Shown here: positions 52,548 to 61,083 of the stretch, one piece after another
Position numbering within the stretch: the first letter of the stretch is position 1
Layout of the letters: each line of letters opens with the position of its first letter
From: Microbacterium indicum DSM 19969
GTDB lineage: Bacteria; Actinomycetota; Actinomycetes; Actinomycetales; Microbacteriaceae
Length of the DNA stretch: 64,000 nt
Assembly: GCF_000422385.1 (NCBI RefSeq)
Contig: NZ_AULR01000014.1
Span: forward strand, 1 to 64,000
Reading direction: 5' to 3'
Position numbers and translations under genes: made by a program
The notes under the pieces: generated by a model
Databases searched by the model: none
The model's input: the letters and a program-made list of their open reading frames with translations, nothing else
What the model was told of the DNA's origin: nothing

Positions 52548-53429
52548 ATGGAGCTGCAGCAGATGAGATACGTCGTGGCGGTATCGGAGGAGCGGAGCTT
52601 CACGCGCGCGGCCGAACGCTGCCGCGTCGTGCAGTCGGCGCTCAGCCATCAGATCGCGGCGCTCGAGCGCGAGCTCGGCGTGCGGCTCTTCGCGCGCACG
52701 AGCCGTCGGGTCGAGATCACGCCCGCGGGCGAGGCGTTCCTCGAACAGGCGCGCGCAAGCCTCGCCGCCGCCGAGCGGGCCGTCGCCGAAGCGGCCGCGG
52801 CCAGCGGTGAGGTCCGCGGAGCCATCACGATCGGCGTGATCCCCACGGTGACGGCGGTCGACATCCCCGCGGCCCTCGGCCGGTTCCACGGCGCGCACCC
52901 CGCGGTCAGGATCGGGCTCCGCAGCGGCGGCAGCGACGACTTCGCGGCCGCGATCCGAGCGGGTCGCATGGACGCCGCCGTGTTGGGCCTCTCCGACAGC
53001 ACGCCCCCGACGGGCGTCGCCGTGCGGGTCCTCGCGCGCGAGCGGCTCGTCGCGGTCGTGGGGGAGCGGCACCCGCTCGCCGGCCGTCGCCGGCTGCGCA
53101 TCGACGAGCTCGCCGGGGAGGCGTTCGTCGACTTCCCGGAGGGGTCGCCGGGGCGCATCCCCTCGGATCTCGCGTTCCTCGCGGCGGGCATCCGGCGGGA
53201 GGTCGTGTTCGAGGCCACGGGCGCCGACCTCATGCTCGACATCGCGCGGCAGGGCCTCGCGGTCGCGCTCCTCCCTCCCGCCGTCGTCTCCGCCGACGAT
53301 CGGCGCGACCTGCGGGCGATCGACGTCGAGGCCGGCCCGACGCGCGTCGAATACCTCGCGTGGAGCGACTTCAATTCCAGCCCCGCCGCGCGCGCGTTCG
53401 TGGACAGCGTGCTCGCGTCGGCCGGCTGA
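52548..53429 (+). CDS. LysR-family transcriptional regulator
   Basis: The 293-residue protein has the standard N-terminal helix-turn-helix (MELQQMRYVVAVSEERSFTR, then AAERCRVVQSALSHQIAALE) and the effector-binding domain (ITIGVIPTVTAVDIPAALGR onward). ATG at 52548 fits the family start; an in-frame ATG at 52527 is possible. It is divergent from the frameshifted EamA gene, the usual regulator-exporter arrangement, and the 78 bases between are AT-richer with TATGCGTCCAATA, which fits T-N11-A. The effector is unknown. Confidence 0.92.
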   Translation: MELQQMRYVVAVSEERSFTRAAERCRVVQSALSHQIAALERELGVRLFARTSRRVEITPAGEAFLEQARASLAAAERAVAEAAAASGEVRGAITIGVIPTVTAVDIPAALGRFHGAHPAVRIGLRSGGSDDFAAAIRAGRMDAAVLGLSDSTPPTGVAVRVLARERLVAVVGERHPLAGRRRLRIDELAGEAFVDFPEGSPGRIPSDLAFLAAGIRREVVFEATGADLMLDIARQGLAVALLPPAVVSADDRRDLRAIDVEAGPTRVEYLAWSDFNSSPAARAFVDSVLASAG

Positions 53430-53436
53430 TCCCGGG

Positions 53437-54402
53437 TCAGGCGCCGTCCGGGACCAGCCGCGGCACGATGCGCACGAGGACGACCATCGCGACGAGCTCG
53501 ACGAGCGTCTGCGTCACCACGACGAGGGGTGAGAGGTCGTACTCCCGCGGCAGCGCGAGCACGAGCGGCAGGACGACGAGCGAGTTCCGCGTCACGCCGC
53601 CGAACACGACCGACCGCCGCTCGGCGACGCCGAGCCGCGCGACCCTGCCGGTCGCGATCCCGATCGGGACCATGAGCGCCGCGAAGGCGGCGAACACGAG
53701 AGCGGCGAGCGCCAGGGACCCGAGGCGCGCGCCGACGCCGGCGATCTGCGAGGCGACGACGACCGCGAGGGTCGCGACCATCACAGGCACCATCGCGCCC
53801 GTGAGCGCCTCGGCGGCGCGTCGCGCGAGGCGCCACCGGGCGGCGGCGAGCTGGGTGAGCACCGCGGCGGCGAGGGGGAGCGCGATGAGCGTCCCGAACG
53901 CCTCGCCGAACGGCGCGAGGTCGAGGGATCCCACGACGTCCGTGCCCGCGAAGGCCCAGAGGAAGACGGGAAGGAGAATCACCTGCGCGACCATCAGGAC
54001 CGGGGACGCCGCGAGGAGTCGCGCGCGGTCGCCCCCGGCGAGCCCCGCGAACACGATCACGTAGTCGATGCACGGCGCCAGGAGGACGAAGAGCACGCCG
54101 ACGAGGAGCGCCCGATCGCCCGCCACGATCCGCGAGAGCGGCCACACGACGAGCGGGACGATCACGAAGTCCAGGGCGCCGACCGTCGCGAGGAAGCGCC
54201 AGTCGGCGAACGCACGGCGGACGAGGCCGAACGGGATCCCGAGGAACGTGACGTAGAGGAGGAGCGCGAGGACGGGCTGGATCGCGAGCTCGGCGGGGCG
54301 GGCCGCCGCCGGAACCGCGAGGCCGACGGAGGCGCCGACCGCGAGGCCCGCGACGTAGAGGGCGACCTGGTTCCGCTCCGTCCACCCGGCGATCCCGTGC
54401 AT
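53437..54402 (-). CDS. BASS/ACR3-like transporter (arsenic resistance protein-like)
   Basis: The 321-residue protein has ten predicted helices of the bile-acid:sodium symporter fold. LYVTFLGIPFGLVRRAFADW is typical, as is LLAPCIDYVIVFAGLAGGDR, where the Cys after Ala-Pro matches the essential ACR3 cysteine. TRNSLVVLPLVLALP in the second half is also a family element. Annotated relatives are called arsenic resistance protein. No arsC or metal-type ArsR is adjacent, so arsenite export is only a family-level guess. ATG at 54402 follows GAGGAG. Confidence 0.82.
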   Translation of the reverse strand: MHGIAGWTERNQVALYVAGLAVGASVGLAVPAAARPAELAIQPVLALLLYVTFLGIPFGLVRRAFADWRFLATVGALDFVIVPLVVWPLSRIVAGDRALLVGVLFVLLAPCIDYVIVFAGLAGGDRARLLAASPVLMVAQVILLPVFLWAFAGTDVVGSLDLAPFGEAFGTLIALPLAAAVLTQLAAARWRLARRAAEALTGAMVPVMVATLAVVVASQIAGVGARLGSLALAALVFAAFAALMVPIGIATGRVARLGVAERRSVVFGGVTRNSLVVLPLVLALPREYDLSPLVVVTQTLVELVAMVVLVRIVPRLVPDGA

Positions 54403-54520
54403 GGCGCTCCTCGCTCCGGTCGGTGCGCCCTGCGCGCGCATCCCATGGGACACCGCCGTGCGGGCGCGCGTCAAACCGGCGGCGCCGGGCGCACGCAGGT
54501 TCCGCCTCAGCCGCGCCGGA

Positions 54521-54526
54521 TAGCGT
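54521..54526 (+). promoter_or_regulatory. -10 box TAGCGT before the 25-residue leader ORF
   Basis: TAGCGT ends 7 bases before the ATG at 54534, the same spacing as other leaderless starts here. Confidence 0.4.
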
Positions 54527-54533
54527 TGCGGTG

Positions 54534-54611
54534 ATGTTCACAGCTCGATCGCCCCGACGGGGCCGCCCTCGCTTCCCCCGGTTCGCATCGCTCGGACTCC
54601 GCCGTGGCTGA
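54534..54611 (+). CDS. Possible basic 25-residue leader peptide
   Basis: ATG at 54534 opens a 25-codon frame, MFTARSPRRGRPRFPRFASL and five more residues (GLRRG), with eight Arg. It ends with TGA at 54609-54611, overlapping the GTG start of the next gene by 8 bases. The ATG sits 7 bases past a -10 box, so it could be read as a leaderless message. The next gene has no ribosome site, so its translation may depend on this frame. It could also be chance. Confidence 0.4.
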   Translation: MFTARSPRRGRPRFPRFASLGLRRG

Positions 54612-56592
54612 GTGGGTCGGAGCGAACTGGCAGATCATCGAGGCGCCTGACGAGGTCGACGCGATCGGAGTGACCTGGGGCCTCGGGCTGCTGGACGAGC
54701 CGGTCGAGAGCACGGGCGTCCTCGGCGCGACGGCGGCCGCGCTGCGCCGCGAGCTCGAGCGCCCCGTCGAGTTGGGGGCGGGCCGCGTCGGCGTGCCCGA
54801 GGTGCGCCTCGACCTGAGCAGCGACACGACGTCGCTGTCGCTCCACGGGCCGCGCGACGTCATCGCTGCCGCGTGGCGCCGCCTTCCCGAGCTCCTCTCC
54901 GCGCGGCTCGCCACGGAGGGCGTCACGGCGGAGCATCCCGGTCCCGACGTGTGGATCCCGGACATCACGCTGCGCAGCGGGCGCAACTCGATGGCGGTCG
55001 CGTGGCTCGGCATCGCCCCGGGCGACGTCGCGGCGCGGGCGGCGGCGCTCGCCGCGCGGCTGAACCCCGAGACCGGGTCGGTGCCCGCCGTGTTCTTCAC
55101 GACGGTGCGCGATCTCGCAGGGGCGGCCTTCGTGATCCGCGAGGCCCTGCCCGTGGCACGGTCCGGGAGCTGGGGCGACGGCACGGCGTGGCCCGCGACA
55201 GGAGCCGACGCCGAGAGCGACGAGCGGAACGGCAACGCGCGCTTCGCGGAGTACGCGAGCGAGGCGCTGATCTCGTGCCTCGTTCCCCGCACGTCGTCGG
55301 GGGTGGCGGCCGGGTACCTCGTGCGCAGGCAGCTCGAGGCGGCGCTGCGCGCGACGACGGGCGGCGAGCCCGGGATCCGCATCGAGCTCCACGGCTTCGG
55401 CGCGGCGCTGCTGCTCGCGGTGAAGACCGATCCGCCCGTGCACGACGCGGCGCGCGCGGCGGTCGTCGAGGACTTCGCGCGCCGCCTCACGATCGTGCCC
55501 GACACCTGGATGTCGGTCGCGAGCTCGGTCGTCGCCCCGCCGTGGGTGACCCGCGAGGCCCGGGTGCGCGGGCAGGTCGACGGCGCGCCCGTGACGGCGG
55601 CCGAGATCCACGCGGCCCTGCGATGCGCGCTGCGGTCCCTGCACTTCTCGTCGCCGTCGTTTCCCGCCGAGGGCAAGAACGTCGACACGGGCATCGAGCC
55701 GACGCCCTTCGAGCTGTCTTACCCGCTCCGCACGACCCTGCCCGCGATGAAGCGCATGCGCCGCCACCACGCCATCCGGGCGAACGACCCCGCGACGATC
55801 CCGGGCCTGCCCGCCGTCGTGGTCGAGGTCGGCGCGGGGGCCATCGCGATCGGCCGCCGCGACGCGAACGGCTCCGACGCCACCGTCTACCGCTTCCCGG
55901 TCGACACCGACCGGCTGCTCGTCGTCCTGGAGGATCGGACGGGCGCGCTGACGCTCGTCGACGACTTCGGGCGCTTCGTGCGCTTCCACCCGGCCCTTCA
56001 TCGCGGCGGCCGCGGGCTCCGTGCCGAGGTCGTCCGCCGCACGCAGGGCGTTCCATGGTTCTCGACCACGAGCGACCTGACGACGCAGGACATCGCACGG
56101 GTCCGCAGGCGCTCGCGCAACGGGGCGGTCGCGCGGATCGGCGTGCCGCTCGTCATCCTCGGCATCGCCTCGGCGGCGATCTATGGGCCGCGCCTGCTCG
56201 CGTCGGACGACGGGCTCGCCTTCGCCGCGACGGCGACGCTGTCGACCGGCGTGCAGATGAACGTCACGGCCCTGTGGCCCCAGTCGGACGCGGGCGCGGA
56301 CGACGTGTCGGTGCTCGTCGAGCTGTGCGGGCCCGCCGGGGACGTCGCCGCCGTCGACCCCGCGTTCGTGCAGATGGTCGACGACGACACCAATCGGCCG
56401 CTCGCGCAGGTAGGCGACACATCGGCGCTCAGCGGCGTCGTCCCGCTCGACACGCAGACGCTCGGCGCGGACGGATGCGCGCGGGGCGACCTCGTCTTCG
56501 AGCGCGACGGAGCCCAGGACGTCAGCGTCGTCTACGGGGATCCCGACGGCACCGTCTGGACGTGGGGGCCCGACGAGATTCCCGCGGGCTGA
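54604..56592 (+). CDS. Large membrane-anchored protein of unknown function
   Basis: The 662-residue protein has no recognised enzymatic motif. A cytosolic N-terminal region (about 1-510) alternates helices and strands. One membrane segment follows (ARIGVPLVILGIASAAIYGP, about residue 520-540), then an outer C-terminal domain of about 110 residues with two cysteines (VELCGPAGDV and GADGCARGDL). GTG at 54604 lacks a ribosome site and overlaps the stop of a short upstream frame. The topology (large inner part, single helix, small outer part) could suit a sensor or secretion accessory, but that is speculation. Codon use is normal for the genome. Confidence 0.75.
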   Translation: MAEWVGANWQIIEAPDEVDAIGVTWGLGLLDEPVESTGVLGATAAALRRELERPVELGAGRVGVPEVRLDLSSDTTSLSLHGPRDVIAAAWRRLPELLSARLATEGVTAEHPGPDVWIPDITLRSGRNSMAVAWLGIAPGDVAARAAALAARLNPETGSVPAVFFTTVRDLAGAAFVIREALPVARSGSWGDGTAWPATGADAESDERNGNARFAEYASEALISCLVPRTSSGVAAGYLVRRQLEAALRATTGGEPGIRIELHGFGAALLLAVKTDPPVHDAARAAVVEDFARRLTIVPDTWMSVASSVVAPPWVTREARVRGQVDGAPVTAAEIHAALRCALRSLHFSSPSFPAEGKNVDTGIEPTPFELSYPLRTTLPAMKRMRRHHAIRANDPATIPGLPAVVVEVGAGAIAIGRRDANGSDATVYRFPVDTDRLLVVLEDRTGALTLVDDFGRFVRFHPALHRGGRGLRAEVVRRTQGVPWFSTTSDLTTQDIARVRRRSRNGAVARIGVPLVILGIASAAIYGPRLLASDDGLAFAATATLSTGVQMNVTALWPQSDAGADDVSVLVELCGPAGDVAAVDPAFVQMVDDDTNRPLAQVGDTSALSGVVPLDTQTLGADGCARGDLVFERDGAQDVSVVYGDPDGTVWTWGPDEIPAG

Positions 56593-56609
56593 CCTGAGCC
56601 GACGTGCCG

Positions 56610-56960
56610 TCAGCCGCCCGCGTGGCTCTCGCGATACGGCGCGAAGAGCCGCGCGAGGAAGGCCTCGAGCTCCGCGGCGGTCTCATCGTCGAGCGACGGG
56701 AACGAGAAGGTCGCCTTGCCCGTGCGCAGCTCCCGGAATCGCTCGGACGATCCCTCGAGCGCCTCCGGCCAGGTGTCGACGGCGATCGCGTAGAGGCTGA
56801 CCTTCTTCGCGCTGCGCTTGACGGCGGCGAAGTAGTCGTGCGCCTTCGCGCCCGGCCAGCTCAGCGAGGGCATGCCGTAGATCGTCGCGTCCTCGAGCTC
56901 CTCCCGATACGGCTCGAGGATCGCCCAGATCCCGGCCTCGACCGCGTCCAGATCCTGCAT
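56610..56960 (-). CDS. DUF1801 domain protein
   Basis: The 116-residue protein has the YdhG-like DUF1801 core: ILEPYREELEDATIYGMPSL, then AKAHDYFAAVKRSAKKVSLY and KATFSFPSLDDETAAELEAF. The function is unknown. ATG at 56960 follows TACCGT on the minus strand by 6 bases, another leaderless layout. It converges with the large membrane protein gene (17-base gap). Confidence 0.83.
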   Translation of the reverse strand: MQDLDAVEAGIWAILEPYREELEDATIYGMPSLSWPGAKAHDYFAAVKRSAKKVSLYAIAVDTWPEALEGSSERFRELRTGKATFSFPSLDDETAAELEAFLARLFAPYRESHAGG

Positions 56961-57036
56961 GAGTGCACGGTACGGCGGCGGAGGATCGACGTGCAAGAGG
57001 GGAGCCGGGCTGGATGGCCGGGGGCCTCCGGCCCGG

Positions 57037-57271
57037 TCAGTCGTCGCCCAGCGCGGCGCGGAGCGCTCCGAGCCATTCGACGAGCAGCCGCGTCTCGCTC
57101 CTGCCGGACTTCGCCGTACATCAGCGTGGAGAAGCCCGGGTTCGCCATTCCGAAGGCGACGTGGGCATCTCGTTCGGCGCGGATGTCCTGGATCGGGTCG
57201 TCGGAGTGCTCCAACGCCTCCTTCTCGCCCAGGTACAGGTCGAAGCCGTGCTCGACGACCGCGTCGATCAC
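57037..57271 (-). pseudogene. TetR-family regulator remnant (N-terminus missing, frame broken)
   Basis: The minus strand encodes VIDAVVEHGFDLYLGEKEAL, then DDPIQDIRAERDAHVAFGMA and NPGFSTLMYGEVR. This is the ligand-domain part of a TetR regulator. Past LMYGEVR the frame is lost; a neighbouring frame gives ETRLLVEWLGALRAALGDD and a TGA at 57039-57037. The DNA-binding N-terminus is absent: at 57271/57272 the sequence switches to an SDR fragment on the other strand. It looks like the remaining half of a divergent regulator gene. Confidence 0.65.
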
Positions 57272-57719
57272 ACGCTGTCCGGTAAGAACGTCCTCATCGC
57301 GGATGGGGCGAAGAACCTGGGCGGACTCGTCGCCCGCCAGGTCGCAGAGGCCGGCGCGCACCTCGCCGACGGCGGGAAGATCATCACGATCGTCACGGCG
57401 CTGCTCGCCGCGTTCACCGACGGGTACTCGACCTACGCGGGCGGCAAATCGCCGGTCGAGCACTTCACGCGTGCCGCGGCGAAGGAGTACGCCGACCGCG
57501 GGATCTCGGTGACCGCGATCGCCCCCCGGCCCGATGGACACCCTGTTTTTCTACGGCCAGGAGACGCCGGAGCGCGTCGAGTTCCACACGTCGCAGGGCA
57601 TGGGCGACCAGCTCACGAAGATCGAGGACATCGCGCCGATCGTCCGCTTCCTCGCGTCCGAGGGCTGGTGGATCACCGGGCAGACGATCTTCGCCAACGG
57701 CGGATACACGACCCGATGA
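57272..57719 (+). pseudogene. SDR oxidoreductase remnant (start lost, internal deletion, frameshift)
   Basis: LSGKNVLIADGAKNLGGLVA is the N-terminal Rossmann part, and it jumps after AGAHLA directly to DGGKIITIVTALLAAFTDGY. About 85 residues of the usual central part are missing without breaking the frame. The catalytic YSTYAGGKSPVEHFTRAAAK is present. Within a run of six C (57522-57527) one extra base shifts the frame, and the end continues in the next frame as MDTLFFYGQETPERVEFHTS to EGWWITGQTIFANGGYTTR. The original gene would have been about 250 codons, divergent from the TetR remnant. Confidence 0.75.
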
Positions 57720-57756
57720 CCCCCGCACGGCAGCAGACGAGAGGGAGAATGACTCC

Positions 57757-58086
57757 ATGAGTGCACACGAGATCCCGGAACCCGTCGCGACCTTCCTCGA
57801 GCGCGTCAACGCCCACGACGAGGAGGCCTTCCTCGACGCGTTCGCCGCAGGCGGCGAAGTCGACGACTGGGGGCGCACGTTCACCGGCCGAGAGCAGATC
57901 AAGACCTGGAGCGACAAGGAGTTCATCGGCTCCCGGGGCGTCCTGATGGTCGAGGAGGTCCGCGTCGCGGGCGACGAGGTAACCGTCGTCGGCGACTGGC
58001 GATCGAACCACGCCAACGGCCGATCGAGGTTCGTCTTCGACGTCGCGGGCGACAAGCTCGCCAAGATGACGATCCGCGAAGGCTGA
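57757..58086 (+). CDS. SnoaL-like/NTF2-like small protein
   Basis: The 109-residue protein fits the SnoaL-like NTF2 fold (PVATFLERVNAHDEEAFLDA, then FAAGGEVDDWGRTFTGREQI and RFVFDVAGDKLAKMTIREG). The function is unknown; such proteins often accompany SDR enzymes. GGGAG lies 9 bases before the ATG. It is 37 bases downstream of the SDR remnant and was probably its operon partner; it is intact while the SDR is not. Confidence 0.85.
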   Translation: MSAHEIPEPVATFLERVNAHDEEAFLDAFAAGGEVDDWGRTFTGREQIKTWSDKEFIGSRGVLMVEEVRVAGDEVTVVGDWRSNHANGRSRFVFDVAGDKLAKMTIREG

Positions 58087-58104
58087 GCCTCGGCGGGGCC
58101 GTGG

Positions 58105-58599
58105 TCACGCGTCCGTGACGACGAGCTCTCTGGCGTCGCGGGAGACGTGCAGGCCCCAGAAGAGGTCGGCGAGCTGCGCCGGGGTGCGGAACGGGTATCC
58201 CGGCGCCGGGGCGGTCTCGCCGATGCCGACGCCGATCGCCACGTGGGCGACGTGCACGCCCGTGCTCGCGAGCGCGGCGTGGAGGTTGAACGCCCAGTTG
58301 CGGGTCGCGGCCTGCGCCGCGTTCAGGGCGCCGAAGATCGGCACAGGGTCGATCGATCCGACGCCGGCCGTGAGGAGGATCGTCCCGGATCCCCGCTCCC
58401 GCATCTCGGGGAGCACGGTCTGCACGGCGGCGACGGCGCCGAACAGCATCGCGTCGACGGCGGGGCGGAGGTTCTCCGGCGTCACGTCGAGCGGATCGAT
58501 CATCGACTCGGTGTTCCCGGCGTGCGGCGAGAACTCGAGGACGTCGATCGAGCCGAACCTCTCGCGGGCCGCGGCGAGCGCGGACGTGATCGATCCGGG
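58105..58599 (-). pseudogene. SDR oxidoreductase, N-terminally truncated
   Basis: The minus strand encodes DPGSITSALAAARERFGSID to the end (about 165 residues), without the first 60 residues and the NAD-binding glycine motif. It matches the intact SDR at 13911 from its residue 61 (DPESLVTALDRASQELGPIE). No start codon is well placed. At 58599/58600 the sequence changes to another truncated SDR on the plus strand, within a small hairpin. The remainder may still be transcribed but would not bind cofactor. Confidence 0.75.
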
Positions 58600-58607
58600 G
58601 TCCGCGC
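58578..58607. repeat. Inverted repeat at the junction of two truncated SDR genes
   Basis: GCGCGGAC (58578-58585) and GTCCGCGC (58600-58607) are exact complements around 14 bases. They code for equivalent helix positions of two head-to-head SDR fragments, and the similarity continues outward more loosely on both sides. Confidence 0.65.
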
Positions 58608-59205
58608 CGCCGTCGCCCGCGCGCAGGACGAGCTCGGCGGCATCGACGTCGTGCTCAACAACGCCGGCATCGGATACTTCGCGGCCGTCGAGGAGAGCGA
58701 CGACGCCGAGGTGCGCCGCATGATGGAGATCAACGTCTTCGGACTCGCCGCCGTGACCGCCGCGGCGCTGCCCGGGATGCGCGCGCGACGGACGGGAACG
58801 ATCCTCAACGTCTCGTCGGTGGGAGGGGTCCGATCGTTCCCCGCCGTCGGCTGGTACAACGCCTCGAAGTTCGCGGTCGAGGGCCTGTCGGAGGCGCTCG
58901 ACCTCGAGGTCGAGCACCTGGGGATCCGCGTCGTACTCGTCGAGCCGAGCGGCTTCGCGACCGACTGGGCGGGCAGCTCCGCCGCCGAGGTCGCGCCGGG
59001 GGACGAGATCGCCGACTACGCCGAGACGGCGGGGGCGAACCGCCTGTGCTTCCGCGAGAGCGCCGGAAGCGAGCCGGGCGACCCGGCGCGCGCCGCGCGG
59101 GCGATCGGCAACTTCGCGTACGACGGCATCCTCGAGAAGCTCGACGCCGTGCGCGACGACATCGCGGCGCGCGAGGGCGTCAGCCGCGGCGCGGACCGCG
59201 ACTGA
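58600..59205 (+). pseudogene. SDR oxidoreductase, N-terminally truncated (second, head-to-head)
   Basis: The plus strand reads VRAAVARAQDELGGIDVVLN, NAGIGYFAAVEESDDAEVRR and the catalytic VGWYNASKFAVEGLSEALDL, about 201 residues to the stop at 59205. This is a classical SDR whose first 60 or so residues and start are missing. It is cut at almost the same place in the fold as its minus-strand neighbour. The open frame continues upstream, but only as antisense of the neighbour. Frame and codon use remain clean, so loss is recent. Confidence 0.75.
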
Positions 59206-59345
59206 CGCCCTCGGCCCGCCGGGGGAGCGAGCCGCGCCTGAAGAGGGGTTGCGCTGGCACCCCCGTCGGCGGGCCCGCTGGCCCCGAACGCACGGCACTC
59301 TGGAATCTGATCGTCCCGCCCCGACTCCGTCACGAGGATCCCCGC

Positions 59346-60563
59346 ATGCCACCCGAATCCCTCACGGCCCCGCAGCCCGTCGTCGCCCCGCCCGCGGCGC
59401 GGCTCCCGCTCGTCGTCTACGTCCTCGCGCTCGGGACCTTCCTGATGCTGACGACCGAGTTCGTCGTCGCCGGGATCCTGGCCGAGATCTCGGGCAGCCT
59501 CTCGATCTCGCTCGCCGAGGCCGGATCCCTCATCACGGTCTTCGCCGTCGGCATGGTGATCGGGGCGCCGATCATGGCGCTCCTCACGATGCGGATGTCG
59601 AAGAAGCTCACGCTCGTCTTCGCGCTCGCGGTCTTCGTCATGGGGCACGTCGTGGTCGTGCTCGGTTCGCACCTCGGCCTGCTGATGGGGGCGCGCTTCG
59701 TCACGGCGATCGCGACGGGCGCGTTCTGGGCGGTCTCGGCGGTCGTCGCGTCGCAGGCGGCGGGGGAGTCGATGGCATCGCGCGCCGTCGGGGTCGTGGG
59801 CGCGGGAGGATCCCTCGCGACCGTCCTCGGCGTTCCCATCGGCGCGTTCGTCGCGCAGCACGTCGGCTGGCGCGGCACCTTCTGGGCGCTCGCGGTCGCC
59901 GGTGTCGTCGCGATGGTGTTCGTCGCGCGGCTCGTTCCCGCGGACGAGCGGGTCGAGCGGCGGGAATCGTCGGTCCTCGCGGAGCTCGCCGACCTGCGCT
60001 CGCGCGGGCTGTGGCTCGTGCTCGCGGCGTGCGTCGCGACGACGGGCGGGATCCTCGCGTTCTACTCGTACATCACCCCCGTGCTGACGCAGCAGGCCGG
60101 CATCGACGCGGCCCTCGTCCCGCTCGTCCTCACGGCATATGGCATCGGGTCGCTCATCGGAACGCTCGTGGGCGGGCGCCTCGGCGACGCGCATCCGCAC
60201 CTCGTGACGATCGTCACGCCGGCGGTCACGGTCGTCATCATGATCGCGCTCGCCGCCGTGACGGGATCCGCGTGGACGACGATCGCGTTCGTCGTCCTCC
60301 TGGGCCTGTTCGGGCTCAGCGCGAACGGCGTCCTCATCCACCTCGCCGTGCGGTTCGCGGGACGGGCGGCGACCCTCGGATCCGGGCTCTGCGTCGCGGC
60401 GTTCAACGCGGGGACCGCGGTCGGGACCGCCGTCGTCGGAGGGCTGCTGACGGGGCCGCTCGGCCTGTCGGGGCCCGCGACGGTCGGGGCGATCGGTGTC
60501 GCGATCGTGCTGATCCCGACGATCGCGCTCGCGGCGGTGCGCCGGCGCGAGGCCCGCGTCTGA
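59346..60563 (+). CDS. MFS transporter, DHA1-type efflux pump
   Basis: The 405-residue protein has twelve predicted helices. YVLALGTFLMLTTEFVVAGI is the first, as in AraJ/Cmx-like DHA1 pumps. GARFVTAIATGAFWAVSAVV and VGVVGAGGSLATVLGVPIGA (motif C-like, antiporter) follow, and GWRGTFWALAVAGVV ends the first half. Substrates may be drugs or sugars; nothing nearby decides. ATG at 59346 follows GAGG at 8 bases. Confidence 0.9.
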   Translation: MPPESLTAPQPVVAPPAARLPLVVYVLALGTFLMLTTEFVVAGILAEISGSLSISLAEAGSLITVFAVGMVIGAPIMALLTMRMSKKLTLVFALAVFVMGHVVVVLGSHLGLLMGARFVTAIATGAFWAVSAVVASQAAGESMASRAVGVVGAGGSLATVLGVPIGAFVAQHVGWRGTFWALAVAGVVAMVFVARLVPADERVERRESSVLAELADLRSRGLWLVLAACVATTGGILAFYSYITPVLTQQAGIDAALVPLVLTAYGIGSLIGTLVGGRLGDAHPHLVTIVTPAVTVVIMIALAAVTGSAWTTIAFVVLLGLFGLSANGVLIHLAVRFAGRAATLGSGLCVAAFNAGTAVGTAVVGGLLTGPLGLSGPATVGAIGVAIVLIPTIALAAVRRREARV

Positions 60564-60567
60564 GCGC

Positions 60568-61083
60568 TCAGCCCGCGGCGGGCGCGCCGGCGTCGCGTCG
60601 CATGCAGATGAGACGGGGGCGCGCGTCCCACGACGCCGAGCGCGCGAAGCCATGCGACTCGTACAGGCGGATGGCACCGCGGCGCCAGTCCCAGACGGTG
60701 AGCATCACGGGCAGCGGGCCCGACGCGGCGATCGCGGCGTCGAGGAGGGCGGATCCGGCCCCGCGCCCGCGGACGTCGGGCGAGACCCAGAGGCGCTTGA
60801 TCTCGGCCGCCTCGCGACCGGGCTTCAGGACGACGACGCCGACGACGGCCCCGTCGAGCTCCGCGACGAGGATCGGGCAGCCGGGGAGAGCGCCCGCCGG
60901 GTCGGCGGCCTCCTCCCGGTAGCGCGCGGGGAGCTCGCCGGCCCGCGCGCGAGGCTCGCCGATCCCGCGCTCCGCCTTCTCCTCCTCCGTCTGGACGAGG
61001 TATGTCCTGAGCGCCGCGCCGACCGCGCCCATGTCGTCGCGCCGCGCCGCGCGGACGAGCGGTGTCGGGCGCCCGTCGGTCAT
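60568..61083 (-). CDS. GNAT family N-acetyltransferase
   Basis: The 171-residue protein has the GNAT core: VAELDGAVVGVVVLKPGREA, the acetyl-CoA loop RLWVSPDVRGRGAGSALLDA (R/Q-x-x-G-x-G/A) and AIRLYESHGFAR. The substrate is unknown. The ATG at 61083 overlaps the stop of the TPR gene (ATGA). It converges with the MFS gene, leaving 4 bases between them. Confidence 0.92.
   Translation of the reverse strand: MTDGRPTPLVRAARRDDMGAVGAALRTYLVQTEEEKAERGIGEPRARAGELPARYREEAADPAGALPGCPILVAELDGAVVGVVVLKPGREAAEIKRLWVSPDVRGRGAGSALLDAAIAASGPLPVMLTVWDWRRGAIRLYESHGFARSASWDARPRLICMRRDAGAPAAG

Noticed and set aside
57037..59205. Four short functional genes instead of remnants
   Set aside because: The SDR and TetR pieces lack cofactor- or DNA-binding N-termini, have no start codons in sensible places, and one contains a frameshift and an internal deletion.
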